Origin: Tetrapyrgos nigripes
Taxonomy: Eukaryota > Basidiomycota > Agaricomycetes > Agaricales > Campanellaceae
Assembly (NCBI GenBank): GCA_013368315.1
Contig: JAACJM010000027.1
Coordinates: forward strand, 496,001-560,000
Length of the DNA: 64,000 nt
Direction: 5' to 3'
The position numbers were made by a program, and so were the translations under genes. Shown piece after piece: positions 23,428 to 34,759 of the stretch (its first letter is position 1; each line of letters starts with the position of its first letter). The notes under the pieces were generated by a model. The model had not been told where the DNA came from. It did no database searches and saw nothing but the letters and a program-made list of their open reading frames with translations.

Positions 23428-24350
23428 GAATAAATTGAGAACAGAGTCGTGGATGTTTGTCATATGCAGGAGATGACTTCATATTTGTGTTTAGGGCATC
23501 AATAAGCACTTTTAGACCTACTCACCTTATTTTATAAGATACATATTTGCAGGTGCCACAGGTGCCTATATTTAGTAGTAAGTGTTCAATATCAGCAGAA
23601 TCACAACATATAGAACTTGTCCAAGTAGATATTCGGATTCAGGGACCAAAACTACCTCATTAAACATATCCATGATTGTATTAGATGCTAGAACATGCAG
23701 TGTCCATGGCCATTTCACTTTTTTTGCTTTTGTGGCAATTTTTTGGGAATAAATCAGGAATAGAGTCTTTTATCTTGGAGATATGGAGGATATGAAGTTA
23801 TATTCACATTTAGACCATCAATAAACATTTATCCACCTACTCACACAAATTTATAAGAGGCATATTTGCAGGTGCCACAGGTACCTATGTTTAGGGGTAA
23901 GTACTCAATATCAGCAGAACCAGAGTATATAGAGCTTATCCGAGTAGATATTCTGATTCAGTGACCAAAAATACCCTAGTAGACATATCCATAATCATAT
24001 CAAATGCTATAGCATGCAGTGTCTATGGTCATCCCAAGTTTTGGGCTTTTTTGACAGTAAATTGGGTATAGCTCCTCAGGATTTGATTATATAGTATAAT
24101 AAACTATATTCCCATGTCTAGAAGGTCCATATGCAGTATCTTACCAGCCCACATGATGATCAGAGCTGATTTGATGCAATGGCTAGTACCTATCCTGCTC
24201 TTTTGGTATATTTTGGACAGTATTTTGGCCATATCTCAATAACCACTGCAGATATTGCAAATCTAATTGTATATTCAGATTCAGCAACCCGAAATACACT
24301 ATCTTATTCATCACCGGCTCCAGGAATTTATTTTGCATTTTCTGAGCCAG
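23428..24350. repeat. Three ~320-bp AT-rich repeats of the right arm (inverted)
   Basis: Reverse complement of 22200-23092, with scattered substitutions. Begins GGAATAAATTGAGAAC, matching the complement of the left-arm end GTTCTCAATTTATTC-like sequence at 23078-23092. Contains the same ATTTGCAGGTGCCACAGGT words on the opposite strand. Confidence 0.75.
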
Positions 24351-24667
24351 CTACAGCATATACCCCTATTCTATTTGCAGATTCGGGGCCCTACTGATCG
24401 CCTGCACCTCCCCATCAAAATTTTGAGTCGTGGGAAAAACCCGCCACCCGCCCCCTAAGGCCCCGCTCACTGTCTAGCATGCGTGGGAACAAAACCCGCC
24501 ACCTACTCCTGCCCTGCTCACTGCCCCATAAGGAAAGGCCTACCAGACCCACCCCAAAGGCCCGCCCATAGGGCCAGCCTGTTTTTTGGCCTATGGAAAG
24601 TTTTCCTTGGGGATGTATCAGCCAATATGGACATTTGTCCATGATTGATGCTTAAATCTAGCAGTTA

Positions 24668-27600
24668 GAGCTGCTGCCTCGTCTGCTCCGTCTGCCCCGT
24701 CTGCCTCGTCTGCTCCGTCTGCCTCGTCTGCCTCGTCTGCTGCATCTGCCTTGTCTGCCTCGTCTGCTGCGTCTGCCTCGTCTGCCTTGTCTGCTCCGTC
24801 TGCCTTGTCTGCCTTGTCTGCCTTGTCTGCTCTGTCTGCTCTGTCTGCTCTGTCTGCCTCGTCTGCCTCGTCTGCTCCGTCTGCCTCGTCTGCCTCGTGT
24901 GCCTCGTCTGCTGCGTCTGCCTCGTCTGCTCCTTCTGCCTCGTCTGCCTTGTCTGCTGCGTCTGCCTTGTCTGCTCCGTCTGCCTTGTCTGCCCCGTCTG
25001 CCTCGTCTGCTTGGTCTGCCTCGTCTGCCCCGTCTGCCTCGTCTGCCTCTTCTGCTCCGTCTGCCTCGTCTGCCCCGTCTGCCTCGTCTGCCTCTTCTGC
25101 TCTGTCTGCTTTGTCTGCCCCGTCTGCGTCGTCTGCCTTGTCTGCCTCGGAGCAGATGGGGCAGACGAGGCAGACAATGCAGATGAAGCAGACGGGGCAG
25201 ACGGAGCAGACGAAGCAGACGGGGCAGACGAAGCAGACGGAGCAGATGAGGCAGACAGGGCAGACGGAGCAGACGAGGCAGATGAGGCAGACAACGCAGA
25301 CGAAGCAGACGGAGCAGACGAAGCAGACGGGGCAGACAAGGCAGACGACGCAGACGCAGCAGACGAGGCAGACGAGGCAGACAGAGCAGACGAGGCAGAC
25401 GAGGCAGACGGAGCAGACGAGGCAGACGCAGCAGACGAGGCAGACGGAGCAGACGAGGCAGACGAGGCAGACGGAGCAGACAGAGCAGACAGAGCAGACG
25501 AGGCGGACAAGGCAGAGACAAGGCAGACAAGGCAGACGGAGCAGACGAGGCAGACGAGGCAGACAAGGCAGACAAGGCAGACAAGGCAGACGGGGCAGAC
25601 AAGGCAGACAAGGCAGACAAGGCAGACAAGGCAGACAAGGCAGACAAGGCAGACAAGGCAGACAAGGCAGACGGAGCAGACGAGGCAGACGGAGCAGACG
25701 AGGCAGACGAGGCAGACGGAGCAGACGAGGCAGACGAGGCAGACGGAGCAGACGAGGCAGACGAGGCAGACGGAGCAGACGAGGCAGACGAGGCAGACGG
25801 AGCAGACGAGGCAGACGAGGCAGATGGAGCAGACGAGGCAGACGCAGCAGACGAGGCAGACAGAGCAGACGAGGCAGACGAGGCAGACGGAGCAGACGAG
25901 GCAGACGAGGCAGACGGAGCAGACAGAGCAGACAGAGCAGACGAGGCAGACGGAGCAGACAGAGCAGACGAGGCGGACAAGGCAGACAAGGCAGACAAGG
26001 CAGACGGGGCAGACAAGGCAGACAAGGCAGACAAGGCAGACAAGGCAGACGGAGCAGACAAGGCAGACGGAGCAGACAAGGCAGACGAGGCAGACGAGGC
26101 AGACGAGGCAGACGGAGCAGACGAGGCAGACGCGGCAGACGGAGCAGACGAGGCAGACGCGGCAGACGGAGCAGACGAGGCAGACGCGGCAGACGGAGCA
26201 GACGAGGCAGACGCGGCAGACGGAGCAGACGAGGCAGACGCAGCAGACGGAGCAGACGAGGCAGACGCGGCAGACGGAGCAGACGAGGCAGACGCGGCAG
26301 ACGGAGCAGACGAGGCAGACGCGGCAGACGGAGCAGACGAGGCAGACGCGGCAGACGGAGCAGACGAGGCAGACAAGGCAGACAAGGCAGACAAGGCAGA
26401 CGGAGCAGACAAGGCAGACAAGGCAGACAAGGCAGACGGAGCAGACGAGGCAGACGAGGCAGACGAAGCAGACGAGGCAGAAGGAGCGGACGAGGCAGAC
26501 GAAGAAGACAGAGCAGACGAGGCAGACACGGCAGACGGAGCAGACAAGGCAGACAAGGCAGACGGAGCAGACGAGGCAGACAAGGCAGACAAGGCAGACG
26601 AAGCAGACGAGGCAGACGAGGCAGACGAAGCAGATGAGGCAGACGAGGCAGACGAGGCAGACGAAGCAGATGAGGCAGAAGGAGCGGACGAGGCAGACGG
26701 AGCAAGCGGGGCAGACGAGGCAGACGGAGCAGACAAGGCAGACGCAGCAGACAAGGCAGACAAGGCAGATGCAGCAGACAAGGCAGACGGAGCAGACGAG
26801 GCAGACGAGGCAGACAGAGCAGACGAGGCAGACGAGGCAGACGGAGCAGACGGAGGAGACGAGGCAGACGAGGCAGACGGAGGAGACGAGGCAGACGAGG
26901 CAGACGGAGGAGACGAGGCAGACGAGGCAGACGGAGGAGACGAGGCAGACGCGGCAGACGGAGCAGACGAGGCAGACGCGGCAGACGGAGCAGACGAGGC
27001 AGACGCGGCAGACGGAGCAGACGAGGCAGACGCGGCAGACGGAGCAGACGAGGCAGACGCGGCAGACGGAGCAGACAAGGCAGACGCGGCAGACGGAGCA
27101 GACGAGGCAGACGCGGCAGACGGAGCAGACGAGGCAGACGCGGCAGACGGAGCAGACGAGGCAGACGCGGCAGACGGAGCAGACGAGGCAGACGCGGCAG
27201 ACGGAGCAGACGAGGCAGACGCGGCAGACGGAGCAGACGAGGCAGACGCGGCAGACGGAGCAGACGAGGCAGACGGAGCAGACAAGGCAGACGAGGCACA
27301 CAAGGCAGACAAGGCAGACGAGGCAGACGGAGCAGACGAGGCAGACGAAGCAGACGAAGCAGACGGGGCAGACGCGGCAGACGGAGCAGACAAGGCAGAC
27401 AAGGCAGACAAGGCAGACGGAGCAGACGAGGCAGACGAGGCAGACGAAGCAGACGAGGCAGAAGGAGCGGACGAGGCAGACGAAGCAGACGGAGCAGACG
27501 AGGCAGACGCGGCAGACGGAGCAGACAAGGCAGACAAGGCAGACAAGGCAGACAAAGCAGACGAGGCAGACGAGGCAGACAAAGCAGACGAGGCAGAAGG

Positions 27601-28570
27601 AGCGGACGAGGCAGACGGAGCAAGCGAGGCAGACGAGGCAGACGGGGCAGACAAGGCAGACAGAGCAGACAAGGCAGACGCAGCAGACGAGGCAGACAAG
27701 GCAGATGCAGCAGACGAGGCAGACGAGGCAGACGGAGCAGACGAGGCAGACGAGGCAGACGGAGCAGACGAGGCAGACGAGGCAGACGGAGCAGACGAGG
27801 CAGACGTGGCAGACAGAGCAGACGAGGCAGACGCGGCAGACGGAGCAGACGAGGCAGACGCGGCAGACGGAGCAGACGAGGCAGACGCGGCAGACGGAGC
27901 AGACGAGGCAGACGCGGCAGACGGAGCAGACGAGGCAGACGCGGCAGACGGAGCAGACGAGGCAGACGCGGCAGACGGAGCAGACGAGGCAGACGCGGCA
28001 GACGGAGCAGACGAGGCAGACGCGGCAGACGGAGCAGACGAGGCAGACGCGGCAGACGGAGCAGACGAGGCAGACGCGGCAGACGGAGCAGACGAGGCAG
28101 ACGTGGCAGACGGAGCAGACGAGGCAGACGCGGCAGACGGAGCAGACAAGGCAGACAAGGCAGACAAGGCAGACAAGGCAGACGGGGCAGAGGGAGCAGA
28201 AGGAGCAGACCAGGCAGACCAGGCAGACGGGGCAGACGACGCAGACGGAGCAGACGGGGCAGACGACGCAGACGGAGCAGACAAGGCAGACGAGGCAGAT
28301 GGAGCAGAAGGAGCAGACGACACAGACGAGGCAGACGACGCAGACGAGGCAGACGGAGCAGACGGAGCAGATGAGGCAGACGAGGCAGACGAGGCAGACA
28401 AAGCAGACCTAACAGACTGAGCGGACAAAGATGACAAGGCAGACAGGGCAGACGAGGCAGATGGAGCAAATGAGGCAGATGAGACAGATGGGGCAGACGG
28501 GGCAGACAAGGCAGACAAGGCAGACAAGGCAGACGTAACAGACTGAGCAGACCAAGATGACAAGGCAGAC
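24668..28570. repeat. Right 9-bp minisatellite with internal orientation switch
   Basis: Roughly 430 units. From 24668 to about 25149 the plus strand reads GTCTGCCTC. At about 25150 it flips, and to 28570 it reads GAGGCAGAC. Inside the second part a 27-bp higher-order unit (GAGGCAGAC, GCGGCAGAC, GGAGCAGAC) is repeated in runs at about 26110-26360, 26940-27270 and 27820-28140. A copy of the array-flank word CAGACTGAG-GATGACAAGGCAGAC also occurs inside the array near 28416 as well as at its end near 28540, showing a duplication of the array margin. Frames over 1000 codons open on both strands are products of the stop-free 9-mer. Confidence 0.9.
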
Positions 28571-28604
28571 ACAGTCCAGCCTGAGCTGTCTATTTATATT
28601 TAGT

Positions 28605-29821
28605 AACATTTAATTGACCTGGTTGAATGAATTCATTGCATTACATCCTGTAAATTTTCAGTAAGCCCTTCTGTATTACTTAATTGACATGCACTGCAAA
28701 TCCATCCAACAAGTCTCTTGTAAGTCCATTGGATATACATGATGACTTACAAAATAGTCACTTTTCAGTAAAGTCATTGTAATGTCTTGTGACTTACAAG
28801 TGTCTTACTGTGACCAGTCTGTCACACTGTATATTCTCCATTTAGCATGCAGGTTTTTTCCAGAGACTTACGAGATAGACTTTTAAAACCTGCATCTTGT
28901 AATTCCCTTGTAAAGTCACAAGTCTTTCTAGGGTATTACTGTGACACAGCTGTCCCTCTGTAAATTCTGTGTAAATATGAGCAGTCTTACCCAAGACTTT
29001 CAAGTTCTACCTTCTGGTAAGTCCTCTGTAAATTTTCCTTGGTTTACAAATTGTCTTACTGTGACATTATCTCACACTGAAATACCCTGGTATTTCAGTT
29101 CTGTTTTACAAGAAGACATACTGTGACAAAAAAGTCACCTTGTAATTCCACTGTATGCTCTTCAATGCTATACTGTGACAAAGCCTCACACTGAAAGTCC
29201 ATGGTATGTCCTTGCAGCTTACAATGGTCTTTCAGAATAGTCCTCATTTTTTGTCTATTTTGTAATACACTTGTAAGTCAAGCCAACTTACATATTGATT
29301 GGTTCCCCATAATACTCTTGTACTACTCCAGTAAGGCTGAGGATTTACCAGTGTTTGTAGCAAATCTTTCTTGTAATTCCTTCATAATACAGCTAGTCTT
29401 ACAAGTGTATTACTGTGACTTGATTGTCACTTTGTAAATTTCCTGCAGATTTTGCTTCCTTGTAAGTCCTTTGTAAATCTCTCTTGCCTTACTGTTTGTC
29501 ATACTGTGATTATCTGTCACACTGAAATACTCCAGTATTTCCTATGTGTCTTACTACATGACATATTGTGACAAAAAGTCACCCTGAAATTCCTGTGTAA
29601 TTCCACAGTATATCCACAAAGGGTATACAGTGACAGCAAGTCACACTGAAAGTCCATGGTATTTCTTTATGACTTACAATGGTCATACAAGGTTGTTCTA
29701 ATTTTTTCTGTCTCTTGTAATACTTATGTATGACAAGGAGTCTTACATATTGATTGGCTTGGTGTAATACTCTTGTAAAACCTCAGTAAAGCAGAGGATT
29801 TACAAGTGTTTGCACCCAGTG
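28605..29821. repeat. Right subterminal repeat region of the foldback element (inverted)
   Basis: Mirror of 19666-20880, including both ~455-bp units, the GTGAC/GTCAC half-site pairs and the terminal GTGTTTGCACCCAGTG. Short translated frames from the two arms match at almost every residue, so the arms have been homogenised or are young. Confidence 0.75.
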
Positions 29822-29950
29822 CATTGTCTTGGTATTCTTGGAGCAAGTGATGGTGGCTTTGAGAAGAGTTATGCGTCTATTAATAGTGCAGCTGGTATTG
29901 ATGCCGGCTGTGGTGCTTGATGCGAGTGACCCATATTGTAAGTAACCTGC
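29822..29950 (-). other. Exon-like frame interrupted by the foldback element (right half)
   Basis: If the element and one CAT copy are removed, the minus strand reads continuously from about 29947 (after a possible acceptor TGTGCAG) through 29822 and on at 19662 down to a stop at 19471. The joined frame is about 100 codons, with SLASSTTAGINTSCTINR before the junction and YNNSEAIRYIVMNPRILTS after it. I recognise no family. The continuity across the insertion point suggests, but does not prove, a disrupted coding exon. Confidence 0.3.
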
Positions 29951-31600
29951 ACATCATGCTCCGTAGGGCCGTCACCTAATAGCTCAAACACCAAAAAAGA
30001 CCAGAAGACAGAGTTAGAAACACAGAAACACAGCCTCGACGCTCTCAAAGGTCGAAATCGAGTTGGCCCTCATGGCGAGGTAGCCTTCTTCTTGATTTGG
30101 TCTGGCTAGCTTTACCGGTTTCTCGGTCCTTGGAATCTTCAGGCATGGAAAGTCGGCGTTAAGAAACGAAAAAAGGGTTGATCCATATCAAGATAGCCGT
30201 TGTATGCAGGTATTCTGAATTGCGAGGAGTTACTGGGAGAGACAGGGCTGAGGAGTGAGAGGTGAGTAAGAAGATCTAAAGAACGAAATGGACTGTAGGT
30301 ACCATATCCACTAATATGCTCCACCCTGCCCCAGCGTTGCTAATTCTCATTCTCTACGACATTATCATATCATCCAGTAGTTAGTGTGGGCCCACGCTCC
30401 TAGCGACCAAAACCACTCGCGTCAGCCTGAGAAGTGTCTTCATTATCATGTCATCTTCGGTTGGTTGAGGACCAGTGATATAGTCGTGGTTGAGAAGGAG
30501 ACGAATACTAGCTTGATGGAGGGATGTTTAGGCGCTAGTGTACTACGCTTGAGGCAAAGTAGTAGTCTATCAATGTAATGTAAAAGCCGCCAGATAAAGA
30601 GAACGAGAAGATAAAGTAGATACGTACTGTATTGGGGGGTGTCTAAATCAAGGTCCCAATCCACTAAAACCTTCCCCTACATGAGGCGGGATACTTACAT
30701 GTAAATGAGTTGCAGATGGACGTTATGCGTATCGGGTCATCAATTTGATAGTCTGGCTAGGGAGAAAAGGAGTTATTCCTGAAGCAAAACGAGAGGAAGC
30801 AGTAGTATGGCCATATTCACATCGTATATTCTGCCTAGCATAAATTAAACGAACCACCGTCGTCACCATGATGGCTAGATGCGAGTGAAGGTGAGGGTGA
30901 AAGCACTCCTCAGCATTGAAGAGTAATAGAGGGAGAGGTTGGTAATTGGAAACACAGAATGGGATTATGTGGAGCACATAGGGAATGTCCAGCAGTTGTG
31001 TGAAGGGAAGTTGTGAATAATAGATTTGTGGTTACATGGAAAGTCTGTAGAGAGTTAGGGAGGATATCCCAGAGTGCCCAGCCATACAGTGCATCTTTCC
31101 CTCCTTCCACCAACAGCAACAACGATGATGACTTTCCCCCAAGCAGCCTCATAGAGTCCTAGTCCTGTTCATAGTTGCAACCCCCTGGTCGTTGTTGTTG
31201 TGCTTGTGGTTCCTGCCCCAAGTGAGTGAGTGAGTGAGTGATTACACCGCTGCCTACTAGTTACACGATGACTTTTACATCTGTACATGTATGTGCGAAG
31301 ATAACTAGTAGTGGAACCACTTGCTGATTCAGCAGGGCAAGCAACCAGACAGTAGGGGCAACGTCCCACCAGCAAGGGCGGGGTAGACCGTCTACAACCT
31401 GGAAGCGCTACGGCACCAAGACTTGTACAGGGGATGTGGGTCTCTAGGCGAATGGTGGGTATATACAGACAGAAATATACAGTACATATAGAGCAGAATT
31501 TGGAAGTCAGTTCATAGAAAGACAAAATTAATAGTGATCATGCCAGTAAAGAAAGAAACAAAGGAGAAAATTTTGGGGAGAGAATAGTAGGGATGATGGC
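29951..31600. other. Intergenic; no confident gene
   Basis: Short open frames only, none with a known domain. A (AGTG)n microsatellite lies at 31221-31241. A CCTTCCACCAACAGCAACAACG stretch near 31100 resembles one at 32815, pointing to shared repeat-derived sequence. Confidence 0.4.
31221..31241. repeat. (GTGA)n microsatellite
   Basis: Five consecutive GTGA units. Simple-sequence tract, no coding role. Confidence 0.8.
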
Positions 31601-31608
31601 TCAATGTC

Positions 31609-32720
31609 CTATCCACGTTCATCTTCCCAGGTCTCGTTAATATGTGTGATTCTGCTTCTATCCTTCCAAATGACAAAGATCTCATGGGTCAGTTTAGCCA
31701 TTGATGGAACGAGGTTCCAGTTGAAGATCCAGCACTTGAGCAGTTCGAAGGCGTGCTGATTGGAATGAAGGGTGATGGGGTCCATTCCCAAGCTAACCAT
31801 GAAGGCGGAGTGCAGGGAGACAATCTGTGGGAGAAGTTGGTATTGGACAATGATGTGTTCCGGCGTCTTGTATGTTTTGTTGCAAAAGCAACAGAGTCGC
31901 ACAGCAGAATCATCACTGTTGTGTGGTTCGCAACCTGGGGCACACCTGAAGACCCAGGGGGAGACATCACCACAGAGCAGATGAGTCAGAGACCTATGGT
32001 GACAGTGGTGGGAGACTCAGAGAAGGTAGTGACAGAGAAAGATGATGGGTGAGCAGGGGGACGAGTGACACATTGGGTCAGTTGGTTCGACTCGGTTGCA
32101 AAGCAGAGTGAGGCGGCTGAACTCGTTGATTTGGGAAACGAGGTAGGAGTTAGAGTCAATTCTGAAAGCCCTACAGATGAGCATACGTCCCCCTGCAGTC
32201 CAGTCGTCCAATACTGTTTTTGATGGCCTAGACCTTGCGGAACCCGGAAGTATACTTGGATTCGGGTATCTGGACCGCTGACACCACTGACAGAAGTCGA
32301 TACTCAGACACAGGCTGCAATGAAGAGAGATGACACAGCAGAGGTGTGTATACAGTGGAGGGAGCGTAAAGGAAGTGAGGATAGTGGATTGTAGGGATGA
32401 ACGGTCCAGGATATGGGGCTGGAGGAGCTTTGAAGCGTTGTCGATGCGCAGGTTTGAGGATGTGAAGTAGGAGGATTGTGAGTCTTGTAAGAATGTTGTT
32501 GAGCTGCTCAACAGTGGCAGATTTCATTACAAGAGCCGTCGAAAGGGAGAGCAGAGAGTTGGTGAAGGGGTATGAGGGTCTCCCAGACCAGAGGTGCGTT
32601 GACAATGCAGGAGGGAGTGTTTGTTGTAGAGGTCTCAGATGCGAGACCTCGACGAGGCTTCGCAATCTGTACAGCAAAGATGTCAGCATCAAGACGGTGA
32701 TGGCTACGCACCATAAGATA
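31609..32720 (-). pseudogene. Remnant of a LINE-like (non-LTR) reverse-transcriptase C-terminus
   Basis: The frame ending at 31609 contains LCCFCNKTYKTPEHIIVQ followed by LHSAFMVSLGMD. This closely recalls the cysteine-rich C-terminal segment (C-x2-C-...-ETPEHALL-x-C) found in basidiomycete LINE-type reverse transcriptases. Upstream frames, to about 32720, are broken by stops and frame changes and give only weak matches in style. The element would have copied itself by target-primed reverse transcription. No RT core motif such as FADD is visible in the window, so only the 3' end is left. The assignment rests on one motif and is moderate to low. Confidence 0.4.
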
Positions 32721-32910
32721 TGAGGTGGAGGTCAGGAACATTGAGCTGGAGGTTGACCCACGAGTGTAGACCCAGCCAAGACCCCCCTCTGCACAGCCAC
32801 GCAACCATCTTTCCTTCCACCAACGACAACAACAACGACTCACCCCAGCAGTCCCACCCATCTCTATCTCCTCTTTTCTCTCCATTTTCACCTACGCATG
32901 TCTTTCAGCT

Positions 32911-34030
32911 GTGTCTTCTTTGCCTACCGACTCAGATACGTACGTTTTCTCGACCATCAGCTCACTCAATTCGCTGGTGTCCTCAGCAATGTCTACCACT
33001 CCATCCACAAAGACCGCGTCAGTGCAGCCCTCCTTCTGCCCGCGCCTCCAACTCTACCCAACGCACACATCAAAACAGAAAATCCTCACCCTAGGATAAA
33101 CACTCAAAGTATCTTTTGATACGTTTGGGGTTTGGGAAGCTCGTTTGCTTTGAAGTTGAAGAGTACGAGTTACGAATGGTGGATACGAGGTGCGTGTTCC
33201 TTTATTCTTTTCGTTTTCCCACTTATTCTCGTACTTCAGCCTCCAAGTCTCTTATCTAACTACCTTTTTCTCGTTGTCCTTCCTCTCTTTGCCTTCTGAC
33301 GAGATACTATGCTGACGCTATTGTTGCAGAGTCTTCATCAGGAAACACTCAATTGGGCATTAGATTCTTTCGTCCAAGACGGTGACGAGTTGGTTCTGTG
33401 TGTAAATGTAGGTGTTGAGGAGGATTTATTGGGTACGTGTCCTCCCCTACTTTCTATGTTTTATATTCTTCATCTAGCCCCTAAACCTTTCGTCATACCT
33501 TCCACGTTCTTTCTCCGTTCTTTATCCATCCCCTATGGTGTTTATGTTTCCTCGTTTGAGGTCTTCCCCGCTTTCATCTTCCACCTACATATTCCTTATC
33601 CACCACGCCCTCGCATATGCACCTTTTTCACCACATCCACTACCTCATCTACTCTAATGCTTTCTCCGTCACACTTCTTGTTCTAACTGTTCTTCTGTTC
33701 CCATCCACCAACACACGTACTGATACCCCTTCCTCCATGCCTACAGAAGAACTATGTTCCCCTCTCAACGACTCTACGACCACGCAACTCCGCTCGTTTA
33801 CCGTTCCTTCAATGCGTATAATGCGTATATCATGACATACACTCCAAATGGAGCCCAAAGCCGCCTCCCGCCAATTGTCCAACCCGGAAGGAAGAACGCT
33901 GGAAGGAGTTGAGTGTCGAGTATTATGTTGGTGTATTGTGTTTGAGGAAAAGAATGGTTGGAATGTTGGATATACGTCCTGGAGAAGGTTAGAATGAGAG
34001 AGGTGGGAGATGTTGGCTACAATTTATCAG
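32911..34030 (+). pseudogene. Universal stress protein-like gene, decayed copy A
   Basis: Opens with a Ser/Thr-rich leader at an ATG at 32911 (MSSLPTDSDTYVFSTISS) that stops near 33099. A frame change then gives KVSFDTFG, and 33140-33190 reads KLVCFEVEEYELRMVDTR with a donor GTGCGT. The next exon (from about 33331) codes TLNWALDSFVQDGDELVL and GVEEDLLG before a donor GTACGT. This matches the fungal UspA-family core in which a helix of the form ALDWALESxVQDGDELxxFRGVEED follows strand one. Downstream exons at 33745-34000 are corrupted. UspA-fold proteins bind ATP or respond to stress, but the role of the fungal forms is not settled. Frameshifts and lost exons make this a pseudogene; similar copies lie at 43.5, 47.6, 56.2 and 58.6 kb. 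Confidence 0.5.
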
Positions 34031-34341
34031 TGAGTTGTCTCTCTTCGAGTCTCAGGATTTGGTTCAGCTGTAGTCCCTAGATTTTTCGCTTTGTGTTTCC
34101 TTTTTACCCCACCCCCTGTTGCGTCCGCTTATCGTCTCTTTTCTTTTTTCACCGGGGTGTAAGCGGGAACTGTCGGGCCTTTCGCTTTCTTAGTTCATTT
34201 TCTCAATTTCCTCTATCTACGTTGATCAATATGCTAACCCCCGTCCCCGTCCCCATCCCCGTTCCTCTGCCCACCCTTCTTAAATATCCTTCATCCTTCC
34301 ATTCCCCCAGGTTCTTTCCCCCCTACACCCCCTACACAGAA

Positions 34342-34759
34342 TTGACGGACCGCCAGGGCAATACTTCATGACGAGTCTATTTATGGACCAAATCCACATA
34401 TGTTCAACTTAGAACGCTTCCTGCAAGTAGACGGCTCTCTTAGTCCAAATGTCCCCTTTCCGAATATGGCATTTGGATTTGGACGTAGAGTTTGTGCTGG
34501 TCAAGACTTTGTGGTTTTTACCATGTTGATGGCGATAGCATCCATCCTTGCATGCTTCGATGTAGCGCGAGCAGTAGATGAAGACGGGAATGAGATTGAA
34601 CTAAGCCTGGAGTATACTTCTGGTACTGTGTGGTAAGGATGAAGCCATCCACTACCCTTCAAGTGTAGCATCAAACCTCGGTCCTACAGAGCAGGACAGA
34701 TGATAGGTAATGTTTCCCCGTAGCACTCCTATGCTATGCCAGCCTTCAACTTTTCTCGT
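34342..34759 (+). pseudogene. Duplicated 3' fragment of the cytochrome P450 gene
   Basis: Matches 17516-17979 (last part of intron 10, exon 11, the end of exon 12 and 3' flank) at well over 90 percent identity. It keeps NAFGFGRR-type heme-loop sequence (FGFGRRVCAGQ), but has substitutions (Pro to Leu before ERFLQ, Glu to Val, Asn to Ser) and a ~50-bp deletion that removes most of the last intron and its acceptor. It has no start or upstream exons. It abuts a UspA-like intron remnant (34080-34330) where the paralogous region at 44.9 kb has different sequence, marking the insertion point. Confidence 0.9.

Larger units (their letters stand above)
19666..29821. mobile_element. 10.2-kb foldback-like inverted-repeat element, CACTG ends
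   Basis: The left arm (19666-23092) and right arm (23428-29821) are reverse complements around a spacer at 23093-23427. The outermost bases are CACTGGGTGCAAACAC on the left and its reverse complement on the right; homology stops there, and CAT lies directly outside both ends (19663-19665 and 29822-29824), a possible 3-bp target duplication. Arms differ at only a few positions where compared, apart from the length of the embedded minisatellite. No transposase-like frame is present. Very long inverted repeats with internal tandem repeats around a loop are the architecture of foldback elements. CACTG ends, 3-bp duplications and subterminal repeats are traits of CACTA (EnSpm) elements. So this may be a non-autonomous CACTA-like foldback; the class is inference. 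Confidence 0.75.

Noticed and set aside
24618..28572. Open frames of over 1000 codons on both strands (Leu-Pro-Arg, Ser-Ala-Ser, Arg-Gln-Thr and similar tripeptide repeats)
   Set aside because: They arise because the 9-bp unit contains no stop codon in any frame; no unique domain, splice signal or promoter accompanies them.
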